NCBI RefSeq assembly: GCF_042186555.1
Contig: NC_133336.1
Span: 35,713,838 to 35,777,837, forward strand
Direction: 5' to 3'
Origin: Aquarana catesbeiana
Lineage: Eukaryota > Chordata > Amphibia > Anura > Ranidae
DNA length: 64,000 nucleotides
This document shows positions 54,921-64,000 of the stretch, piece after piece. Position 1 is the first letter of the stretch, and the number at the start of each line of letters is the position of its first letter. Both the position numbers and the translations under genes were made by a program. The notes under the pieces are model-generated. The model was given only the letters and a program-made list of their open reading frames with translations, was not told the DNA's origin and did no database searches.

Positions 54921-55543
54921 TTAACCCCGGAAGGATTTTCCCCCTTAATGACCGGGCCATTTTTTGCGATTCGCTACTGCGTCACTTTAACTGACAATTG
55001 CACAGTCGTGCGACGTTGTACACAAACAAAATTGATGTCCTTTTTTCCCCCCACAAATAGAGCTTTCTTTTGGTGGTATTTGATCACCTCTGCAGTTTTT
55101 CTTTGGGCTATAAACAAAAAAAACGTTGATTTTGAAAAAAAAAAAACAATATTCTTTACTTTTTGCTATAATATATCTCCTAAAAAAAAAAAAAAAAAAA
55201 TTCTTCATCAGTTTAGGCCAATATGTATTCTTCTACATATTTTTGGTAAAAAAATCGCAATAAGCTCATATTGATTGGTTTGCACAAAAGTTAGAGCATC
55301 TACAAAATAGGGGATATATTTATGGCATTTTTATTGTTAATTTATTTTTTTACAAGTAATGGCGGGGATCTGCGATTTTTAGCAGGGCTGCAACATTGCG
55401 GCGGACAGATCGAACACTGTTGACACTTTTTTGGGACTAGTGACATTTATACAGCGAATAGCCATGAATTACTATATAAATGTCACTGGCAGAGAAGGAG
55501 TTAACACTAGGGGGTTGATCAAGGGGTTAAATGTGTTCCCTAG

Positions 55544-56800
55544 ATGCTAGAACGGATGGCACCACCACTCTCCCAATGCCCCACTGTGGCATAATCCTTA
55601 GCTTAAAGAAATAGCTAAGGTGCTGGACGGAGCATGCTGGGCAGCTTATGGGGTTAAATATGCCCATCAGCTGTTCAGGGATGGAATCTTTAGGTCTTTC
55701 ATAGATATGAAGATTGAATACGGAGTTCCGAATACATTTTTTTTTAGATACCTGCAGCTGCGTCACGCAGCTATGGCTCAATATGGTGGTGGTGGTGGTG
55801 GTGGGGGTGGCGCTCTCCCCTTCTAATATGGAAAAACGAATCACTGATGAGGATCATTCAAAGTTGATCTCTAAATATTATTTCACACTGCTGACATCCT
55901 TCTCCCAGAATGGAGAAGGTGTTTGCACAATGGAAAACGGATATACCGTCCCTTATGGAGGAATCCTGGTCTGAGGCTCTAGATACTCTGGTGCCTTCAA
56001 TGATCTCAGCTAGAGATAAAATGCTCCAGTTCAATTACCTACATAGAACTTATTACACCCCCAAACGATTGCATAGGATGGGTAGAAGGGATTCTCCAGA
56101 GTGTCCTCGCTGTAATGCAGCAGTGGGAGACTTCTTCCATATGATATGGCAGTGCCCCCGAGTGGTGAAATATTGGAAGACAGTCCTCACATATTTGGAG
56201 GATGCAATGGAGCTCCCAAACGTATATTCTCCAGCCCGATGTCTCCTGGGAGACCTGGAGGAGGAGGAATTGTACAGAAGACCTATGTGAAAATAGTCTT
56301 TTGTTACACCAAAAAGGCTATCGCCCTTAAATGGAGGAATCCGGCCCAACCTTCCCTACAAGACTGGCTGAAGTTAGTTAATAACGTCCTACCAATGTAT
56401 AAACTTACCTACCAGGCTAGAGGATGCAATAAAAAGTTTGATAAAGTTTGGGGGAAAATGGCTTAAAAATGTATCGGGAGAAATTGTAGTATGATCAATA
56501 AGGTGAATGATTTAGAAAAAGTTATACTAATAATGGAAGTGAATGTAAAATAGGTTATATCATAATAATATAAATGGGACACAGAACAGACACAAAAATG
56601 GTTTACCACTTTGACAACAGTTTTTATTGTTTATAATGTAAAAATGGAATGCTTGGTTATCAACGGATACATGGTTTAGTTACATGACATCAAGCTCAGA
56701 TTGAAATGTACTTAAGATATATTGTATGAAAACGTGAACTCTATTATTGAGGTGTACAATCTTGTGAAATTTAATAAAATGTACCCTTTAAAAAAAAAAA
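55544..56800 (+). mobile_element. 5'-truncated L1 insertion with 11-bp target duplication
   Basis: It is flanked by gtgttccctag at 55533-55543 and 56801-56811. It ends with an aataaa signal (56773 region) and an A tail at about 56790-56800. The 5' end is truncated in ORF2. The host sequence on each side is one continuous repeat. Confidence 0.88.
55600..56466 (+). pseudogene. L1 ORF2 C-terminal fragment
   Basis: Decayed coding sequence in shifted frames: LQLRHAAMAQYG near 55756, then 55910-56290 with QFNYLHRTYYTPKRLHRMG and the zinc knuckle CPRCNAAVGDFFHMIWQCP. A frame change near 56285 leads to KKAIALKWRNPAQPSLQDW and a stop at 56466. No endonuclease or RT catalytic region. Confidence 0.75.
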
Positions 56801-57094
56801 GTGTTCCCTAGGGAGGTGTTTCTAACTGTAGGGGGAGGGGACTGACTATGTGTAGAGAGAGATCGCTGTTCCTGATCACTAGGAACAGCGGATCTCTCTC
56901 TACTTCCCTGACAGAACGGGGATCTGTCTGTTTACATTGACAGACCTCTGAGGAGCGATCGCACGTCACCGGCAGACCTCGGGGCCACGTGCATCGGCTT
57001 CGGAGTCGCGCCACGCTATTAAAGTGGCCGCCGTACACCTACGGCAATTCGGGCAGCCGTGCCAACCTGCCGCAGTATAATGACCAGAGGTTAA

Positions 57095-57803
57095 GTACTT
57101 TACATTGCTTGCCTTTAAAAATATGTTTTACTACTTTTTTTGTGGATACTCAACTGCCCAAAATATGTTAAACATTATTCAATTTCAAGTAATGGTGTTA
57201 CTGTTATTTTCTATAGTAAAATAAAAAACCACTGTCCTCTTTGGAATACTTTCCATGCAACTGCAAGTGAAGTTCAAAAACCATACCATTAAAAATGCAT
57301 TTTATACTGTCTACGAAGTTGCCGGAAAAGTCATACTGTACCATGATCGGCTCTAAAAGCCACTTCCTGTGAACTGACAAGCTGAAATAAGTCTCCTTCA
57401 CAATGATTTATATTGTATATTATTTGCTAGTTGGAAGAATACTGAGTTAAATCAATGTCAACCTTGAAACTCCTGCAATGACCCCAGTTAGAAGTAAACA
57501 ATACACTTTAACTCTGTTTGGCTGAGCTCACCTCCTCTTCCAAAACACATTTTATATGATTTTGTCTTGTTAAAAAAAATTAAAAAATAAAGGAGCTTTT
57601 AAATGTTTTAATTTTTTTTTTCATAAAGTTTTTTGGGTTTTATAGCAAGTTACAACATATTGGAAAACAGTCAGGTTAAGTACACTCACCAAATTTGTAA
57701 AAACTTCCACGAAGGTGAAAAAAAATATTTATGCTGTGAAATGAAACTTGCAACAGCTGTACACAAAGTGCTAAACACTTGAGGTAATGCAAAAAAAACA
57801 ATA
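57095..57803. other. Unassigned interval
   Basis: AT-rich sequence without recognised coding or element termini. Confidence 0.4.
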
Positions 57804-57833
57804 ACAGATTACAGCGCTCGCAACCGTGCAAAA

Positions 57834-58850
57834 GCTACTAATCTGGGATGATGTATGGGACATTCATTTTACTAGATTGATTTCTGCTAGGGACCAACTC
57901 ATTCAATTTAAATTTCTGCATCGTATACAGTATATCTTACTCCAGCTAGATTGGCTAATGCCGTGTACACACGGGCGGACTTTTCTGCATCAAAGGTCTT
58001 TCCGACGGACTTTCGAATGAATGGACTTGCCTACACACGATCACACCAAAGTCCGATGGATTCGTACGTGATGACGTACGACCGGACTAAAATAAGGAAG
58101 TTCATAGCCAGTAGCCAATAGCTGCCCTAGCGTCGGTTTTTGTCCGTCGGACTAACACACAGACGAGCGGATTTTTCGACCGGACTCGAGCCCGTCGGAA
58201 AGATTTGAAACATGTTCCAAATCTAAAGCCTGTCTGATTTTCGACCGAAAAAGTCTGCTGCAGGTCCGATGAAGCCCACACACGGTCGGATTGTTCTACA
58301 GATTCGTTCCATCCGGTCGATAAGTCCGCTCGTGTGTACACGGCATAAGATGTTCCCTACTCAGTCACCTAGTTGCTGGTGGTGCAGTTCCCTCACTGCC
58401 GATTTCATGCATAGCTTTTGGAATTGCTCGAACATCCAAGCTTTTTGGAAGGGGGTCACAGAATGTATAGCAGAAGTAACCGCCATTACTATACAGCCCA
58501 CAATAGAGGTGTGCTTTTTGGGTCTGGTAGACAATCTAGGCCCAAAGAGAGTAACTCGTACTTTGCTGACGATCCTAATCTATTATGCTAGAAAAATGAT
58601 AGTGTTATCATGGAAAAAGACCAATTCTGTATCAGCATGGAAGGGTGTGGTTAATAGGGCTGCACCTTTATACAAGGCTACATACATTAGCAGGGGCATA
58701 CCACAGAAATTTGGCAGTTGGATGAATAGTGAAACTACGATGGCGGATTGAGTGGCACCTAATGGAATGCACCTGCTGTGGGGTTTAACATGTATGTAAC
58801 TATTTGACATATTGAAACGTACTATTGACTGTTATTAGGAAAAGGTGGCC

Positions 58851-58893
<43 letters not shown>

Positions 58894-59050
58894 GATCCTT
58901 TCACTGAGTGAGGGTCTGGATGGAGGAGGAGAGAGTCAATGCTGTAGAAATGTAAATAGTTCTTTTTGTGTGTGGCCCATTGGGTCTAGTGTATACTTGT
59001 TATGTAAAAAAGCAATAAATAAAACTTTTCAAAAACAAAAAAAAAAAAAA
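57834..59050 (+). pseudogene. L1 3' fragment, itself split by a miniature element
   Basis: Coding sequence starts with IWDDVWDIHFTRLISARDQLIQFKFLHR, is interrupted at 57959-58345, and resumes with the zinc knuckle CWWCSSLTADFMHSFWNC, TLLTILIYYARKMIVLSWK and a stop after TTMAD near 58751. The 3' UTR has (TTA)n at 58852-58893, aataaataaa and an A tail ending at 59050. Compared with the intact arm, about 13 bases of target are missing at the insertion point and no clear target duplication is present. Confidence 0.8.
57959..58345. mobile_element. Harbinger-type miniature element with TAA duplication
   Basis: Ends are TGCCGTGTACACACGGGCGG and the inverse CGCTCGTGTGTACACGGCA, flanked by TAA at 57956-57958 and 58346-58348. 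The internal motif appears as gcctacacacgatc (58029-58042) and gcccacacacggtc (58274-58287). It lies within the L1 ORF2 remnant. Confidence 0.82.
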
Positions 59051-59188
59051 TAGTGTGCGAATGTATCACAGAAATATTCTCTTATGGTGCTCTTACACTA
59101 CAAATGAATACATAACACTTGCAACAGTCTACAGGCTGATAACAATTGTGTATATAAACAACATCAAAAATGATATAATAATAACGAA

Positions 59189-59722
59189 TAGACATGTGCA
59201 ATTCGTTTCGTAACAAATCCAAATTCGGCCAAATTTTGCATCTTACGGACACACTGATGAATCCGAATAAAAAAATAACGAATTTCAACTAATACGAAAG
59301 AAATTATAGCGAATATAACAAATGAATTCGACATGATTCGGTAATTCGTTAAAGATCTAATGAAACAAAAGGTCAACTCAAAGTAAATTTTACAGTCCAA
59401 TCAGCTGATTAATTTTGTGCTGGAGGTTGGATTACTGGCAAAGTGCATTCCTGATAAGGGTGTTGTATTGTATTTGAGCAGAGGAGAAGAGATATTGTCA
59501 TTGCGTGTGTTAATAGATTCAATAAACAAACGATTTTCCAAACTCGTCATGAATTCGTCATGATTCGAGATTCAGTATAAAGAATATCAACACTCTACCA
59601 ATAATAACGAATTACTCAAACAAATTAACGTAACATAACGAATATAACAGAACTAAATTTATGTATTTTATGAATGACAACGAACCGAAACTAAACAAAA
59701 TTTCCCGTTGTGCACAAGTCTA
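59189..59722. mobile_element. Palindromic hAT-like element, TAGACATGTGCAATT family
   Basis: Ends are TAGACATGTGCAATTCG and the inverse GTTGTGCACAAGTCTA. Flanking 8-mers ataacgaa (59181-59188) and ataatgaa (59723-59730) differ by one transition. The empty site is visible in the opposite fold-back arm near 61155. Confidence 0.8.
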
Positions 59723-59877
59723 ATAATGAACTTAAATAACGTCCCAATAAAAGTGCTCTTGTGCTCCAATATTCTACCGAGTGCAACGTGCTTCATATTT
59801 CCACTCTGTGGTGTGACAGACCCAACTTCTGTGTCCCCACTTACCAGATCTATTGGACCCCTAGCTTTTCAGTCTAA

Positions 59878-60250
59878 TGGCCCGTACACACGATCCGAAT
59901 ATCGTACAGAAACTGTTGTCCGAGGAAGAATCGTACGATTTTCTGATCATGCGTACACTACTTTCGAGAGCCGATCATGACCGTTCATCCGATTTTATTC
60001 GATCGGTCATGCACGAAGATTTTCCTTGTACGATACCAGATCGTACGGTTTTCGTTTAGTCAGTACAGTTGTTGTCCGAAAATACAATACAAATACATTA
60101 CAACACATGACATCACTTCCGATTTTCTTTTTTCTGTCGTACGAGAATTTTCGTGACTATTCAATTACCTATTCAATTTCCACTTGCGACTCTGTTAAGC
60201 AAAAAGTCGTACGATCTGTCGTATGATATTCGGATCGGTTGTACGGGCCA
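59878..60250. mobile_element. Harbinger-like miniature element, TGGCCCGTAC ends
   Basis: Ends are TGGCCCGTACACACGATCCG and the inverse CGGATCGGTTGTACGGGCCA, flanked by TAA (59875-59877) and TTA (60251-60253). The interior is rich in cgtacgat. The ends are more diverged from the 7.2-kb element than those of the other miniature elements, so it may be a different subfamily. Confidence 0.65.
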
Positions 60251-61331
60251 TTAGGGTCAAACAAGCAGAGATCCAGCAGCGACTGATGGCTTGAACAGGT
60301 CCATAAAAGATCTCCCCCAGCGCAGCAGTTTATAAATAGAAAGAAAGGGAACTAATAGTGAAGTTCTGTAAAATAGGTGTTTATTGTGCAAACATTGATT
60401 CCTACTGTGACGATCCGAGGTGATTAAGCTCTAGTGGTGCATCAGAGTTGAAGAAATCGTGTCAGTCCCGACTACATTTTCAAGGCCTGACGTTCAGCTC
60501 CCCTGTGCTTGCAGCTTGGTCCTGCACTGGCTCCCTCCTGACTCCTAGGCCAGACCTCCTGTCTGCCGGGCGGAACTGTCTTCAAGGATGAGCACTGACC
60601 TCTATTCCTGGGATGATTATGAAGCCAGCGCACAGGTGTGCACTTAGCAAGCCTACCAAAATCAGGCCTACACTGCTCATATGCACCTGTGACACGGGGT
60701 CTCATCTCCACACTACTTACACAACTCCAAGATCAAATGGGCATGTGTATTACTCCAAGAATACAATCCAGGAACACCGCATCCAGCGTGCGTTCCACCA
60801 AAACCGGAAGTGACGTCGTATGGACTTGGCACTGGAAATTATGTCAACGCGTTTCGCCCTTTGTAAGTAGGAATCAATGTTTGCGCAATAAACACCTATT
60901 TGACAGAACTTTACTATTCTCTTTCTTTCCATTTATAAACTGCTGCGCTTGGGGAAATCTTTTATGAACCTAATCAAGCCATCAGCCGCTGCTGGATCTC
61001 TGCTTGTTTGACCTTTATAATGAAAAGCTAGGGGTTCAATCGATCTGGTGAGTGGGGAGTGCGTCACACCACAGAGTTGAAATTCGAAGCACGTTGCACT
61101 TTGTAGAAGATTGGAGCACAAGAGCACTTTTATTGGGACGTTATTTAAGTTCATTATAATTATATCATTTTTGATGTGATTATATACACAATTATCAACC
61201 TGTAGACTGTTGCAAGTGTCATGGTGCTCTTGCGCTACAAATGAATACATAAGAGAATATTTCTGTGATTCATTTGCACACTATTTTGATGAATAGATTT
61301 TGCATGGTTGCGAGCGCTGTAATCTGTAATT

Positions 61332-62312
61332 TTAACCACGTCCCGCCCGCCATTTAGTAATATGACGTGCGCAAAGTGGTTGTGTTATCCTGACCGGATG
61401 TCATATGATGTGATCAGGAAAACAAGCCGTCGCGCGCCCGCGGGGGTGCACAGCGCAGCAATCGGTGGTGCTGTGTGTCAGTCTGACACACCGCAACACT
61501 GATCTTGGTAAAGAGCCTCTGAATGTAGGCTCTTTACCACGTGATCAGCTGTGTCCAATCACAGCTGATCATGGTGTAAACAGGAAAAGTCGATGCACGG
61601 ACAGACGCAAATAGAGGAGAGCCGATCGGTGGCTTTCCTGACAGGGGGGTCTGTGCTGATTGATTATCGGAGCAGCCCCCCCGACGATGCCCACCCAGGA
61701 CCATCAGGACCACCAGGGATGCCCACCACTGATGACCAACAGGTATGCCACCCATGGCCACCAGGGATGCCAATCAGTACCCATCAGCAATGCCTGCCAG
61801 TGCCAGTACCCATCAGTGCCCATCCGTTCCCATCAGTGCCACCCATAAGTACCCATCAGTGCAGCCTTTCAGTGCCCATCAGTGTCGCCTATCAGTGCCC
61901 ACCAGTGCCACCTATGAGTGCCCACCAGTGCTGCATATCAGTGCCACCTATCAGTGACGCATGTCAGTGCCCATCATTAGTACCCATCAGTGCCACCTCA
62001 TTGGTGCCGCCTTATCAGTGCCCGTCAGTGAAGCAGAAAACGTACTTATTTACAAAATTTTATAACAGAAACAAAGGAAAACTTTTTCTTCAAAATTTTT
62101 GGTATTTTTTTATTTAACAAAAAAATAAAAACCCCAGAGGGGATCAAATACCACCAAAAGAAAGCTCTATTTGTGGGAACAAAAGGATAAAAATTTTGTT
62201 TGGATACAGTGTAGCATGACCGCGCAATTGTCATTTAAACAGAGACAGCGATGAAAGCTGAAAATTGGCCTGGGCTGGAAGGGAGGAAAGTGCCCTGTAT
62301 TGAGGTGGTTAA
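61332..62312 (+). repeat. TTAACCACTT-family repeat with minisatellite
   Basis: It starts ttaaccacgtcccgcccgcc and ends gaggtggttaa. Positions about 61770-62030 are irregular units around cccatcagtgccacctatca, which open several Pro/Ser/Gln-rich frames without meaning. The 3' block gctctatttgtggga matches other copies. Confidence 0.65.
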
Positions 62313-62315
62313 GTA

Positions 62316-63448
62316 CACTCGCTGGCCACTTTATTAGGTACACCTGTTCATTTGATTGGTAACACAAATTACTAATTGGCCACTAATTGCTGAAGTTCAA
62401 ACCGAGCATCGGAATGGGGGAGAAAAGGGATTTAAGTGACTTTGAAGGTGGTTGTTGTTGCCAGACAGGCTGGTCTGAGTATTTTAAAAACTGCTGATCT
62501 ACTGGGATTTTCACACACAACCATCTCTCGGGTTTACAGAGAATGGTCCGAAAAAGAGAAAATATCCAGTGAGTAGCAGTTGTGTGGAGGAAAATGCCTT
62601 GTTGATGTCAGAGGTCAGAGGAGAATGGGCAGACTGGTTCCAGATGATAGAAAGGCAACAGTAACTTAAGTAACCACTCGTTGCAACCAAGGCATGCAGC
62701 TCTGAATGCACAACACATGGAACCTTGAAGCAGATGGGCTACAGCAGCAGTAGACCATACCAGGTGCCATTCCTGTCAACTAAGAACAGGAAACTTAGGC
62801 TACAATTTGCACAGGCTCACCAAAATTGGACAATAGATGATTGGAAAAACGTTGCCTGGTCTGATGAGTCTCAATTTCAGCTCCAACATTCAGATGGTCG
62901 GGTCAGAATTTGGTATAAACAACATAAAAGTATGGATCCATCCTGCCTTGTATCACCGGTTCAGGCTGATGGTGTAATGGTGGGGGGGATATTTTCTTGG
63001 CACACTTTGGGCCCCTTAATACCAATTGAGCATCGTTTAATCACCACGGCCTACCTGAGTATTGTTGCTGACCATGTCCATCCCTTTATGACTACAGTGT
63101 CCCCATCTTCTGATGGCTCCTTCCATTAGGATAATTCACCATGTCACAAAGCTCCAATCATCTCACCACTGGACAATGAGGTCTCTGTACTCCAATGGCC
63201 TCCACACTCACCAGATCTCATCTAATAGAGAACCTTTGGAATGTAGTGGAACAGAAGATTCTTGTCATGAATGTGCGGCCTACAAATCTACAGCAACTGA
63301 GTGATGCTATCATGTCACTATGGACCAGAATATCTGAGGAATGTTTTCATCACCTTGTTGAATCTATTCCACAAAGTATTAAGGCAGTTCTGAAGGCAAA
63401 AGGGGGTCCAACCCGGTAATAGCAAGGTGTACCTAATAAAGTGGCCGG
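62316..63448 (+). mobile_element. Tc1/mariner-like transposon with TA flanks
   Basis: Left end ctcgctggccactttattag (from 62318) and the inverse right end aataaagtggccgg are flanked by TA (62314-62315 and 63449-63450). A short terminal repeat and a decayed transposase fill the element. It sits two bases beyond the end of the preceding repeat. Confidence 0.8.
62413..63419 (+). pseudogene. Tc1/mariner-like transposase, inactivated
   Basis: The frame begins MGEKRDLSDFEGG at 62413 but meets stops and frame changes before 62725. The longest open piece (62725-63129) includes RLQFAQAHQNWTIDDWKNV and the first catalytic Asp in AWSDESQFQL. The second Asp motif (DNSPCHKA) follows a stop at 63127. The Glu motif IENLWNVVEQ is read in another frame at 63195-63419, ending KGGPTR. 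All three catalytic residues can be seen but not in one frame. About 335 codons, normal for the family. Confidence 0.82.
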
Positions 63449-63450
63449 TA

Positions 63451-64000
63451 CAATAAACCAGAGGATATTGGCACCCCCAAAAGTATTGAGCACCATTTTG
63501 CTCCACATTTTCTAATTTTAAAACCTTTGATATATTTTTTGAAGATCATGTACTAAAGCAACATACAGTACTTACTTTTTCCTGCATAGGTTTTGTTTGC
63601 AATAAACGATCCATGAAAAAGATACCTGAAAATATAGCTAAAAGATTAGTTCCAGGGAGACCACCGGCAATTGGTGACCAGTCCTTTGCCCTCTACCTAC
63701 CTATTATGAGCAAAGCCTCTAGTGTTCAGGTCCTTTTTAAAGTAGAAGTAAGAGCTAGAACTAATTAAGCTTAAAACGGCTGCCGCCCACCTTCCAACAC
63801 TTATACTTTTGAACCTGTAAAAGGAAGATATATATACTTGCCTATTCTCAGGGCGCTCTGGTTCAGTCACATGATCTTCTCAGCAACAATGGGTGGAATG
63901 CCTGGGCAGTGACGTCACCCATAGGCTTCCTATGGGGCATCTGTTGGCTGTCTCTCCTCTCTCCTGAAGGGAGTCAACCAGTAGGGTCAGATTTAGACAT
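63451..64000. other. Unassigned interval at window end
   Basis: No gene or repeat terminus recognised up to the window edge. Confidence 0.4.

Larger units (their letters stand above)
54921..57094 (-). repeat. TTAACCACTT-family repeat split by an L1 fragment
   Basis: The left part 54921-55543 and right part 56801-57094 form one inverted-orientation copy. The left starts ttaaccccggaaggatt, the right ends gaccagaggttaag. The two sides overlap by the L1 target duplication gtgttccctag. Confidence 0.7.
57804..61327. mobile_element. Fold-back element with three nested insertions in its left arm
   Basis: The right arm 60867-61327 (461 bp) is intact. Its reverse complement matches, in order, 57804-57833, 59051-59188, 59723-59874 and 60254-60405, together about 465 bp. 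The gaps are filled by an L1 fragment (57834-59050), a hAT-like palindrome (59189-59722) and a Harbinger-type element (59878-60250). The 460-bp loop (60406-60866) has no recognised gene. No transposase is present, so the mobilising system is unknown. Confidence 0.82.

Overview
This window is intergenic or intronic DNA of a large, repeat-rich vertebrate genome. The mixture of L1-clade LINEs, L2/CR1-type tails, Tc1-like, hAT and PIF/Harbinger DNA transposons, palindromic fold-back repeats and a class I endogenous retrovirus fits an anuran, and my guess is a ranid-type frog. That guess rests on remembered repeat style, not on a database search. I found no convincing host protein-coding exon, tRNA, rRNA or CRISPR array. 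Nearly everything recognisable is a transposable element or a piece of one, and many are nested inside each other.

Layout. 1-10.9 kb: copies of an abundant repeat whose ends read TTAACCACTT (1-1036, 5795-6530, 8438-9668), two related hAT miniature elements (1263-1731, 3771-4064), an L2/CR1-type LINE tail, an unusual pair of 101-bp direct repeats, and hairpin elements. 10.9-16.6 kb: two L1-clade 3' fragments, one split by a 1.3-kb Harbinger-type miniature element, then a dead Tc1-like transposon nested in another small element. 16.6-28.1 kb: a minisatellite-bearing repeat split by a 2-kb fold-back, a palindromic hAT-like element, a 402-bp solo LTR with a 5-bp target duplication, and inside that LTR a 6.04-kb L1 with a perfect 17-bp target duplication. 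28.1-33.5 kb: repeat fragments, a hAT element inside an inverted repeat, and a second Harbinger-type miniature element. 33.5-40.7 kb: an essentially complete PIF/Harbinger transposon. 40.7-45 kb: a very regular palindrome, an LTR-like stretch and an L1 RT scrap. 45.1-50.5 kb: a minus-strand class I provirus with both LTRs, a proline-tRNA-type primer site and large internal deletions. 50.6-64 kb: hairpin elements, two TTAACCACTT repeats interrupted by a hAT element and by an L1 fragment, a fold-back whose left arm alone carries three nested insertions, and a second Tc1-like element.

The most interesting object is the Harbinger transposon (33506-40707). It has TAA target duplications and matching termini. 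It encodes a DDE transposase in two exons with all catalytic residues, a Myb/SANT-like protein in three exons, and a third gene for a MADF-domain protein with its own splice sites and poly(A) signal. The MADF and Myb genes are divergent from a shared GC-rich promoter. The Myb and transposase genes converge on a 223-bp hairpin. The MADF 3' end holds an inverted copy of its own MADF exon. The ends carry spaced copies of a motif close to GAYCGTGTGTRGGC, which recurs in several miniature elements in the window. This looks like a driver element and its non-autonomous passengers, with candidate binding sites for the encoded proteins.
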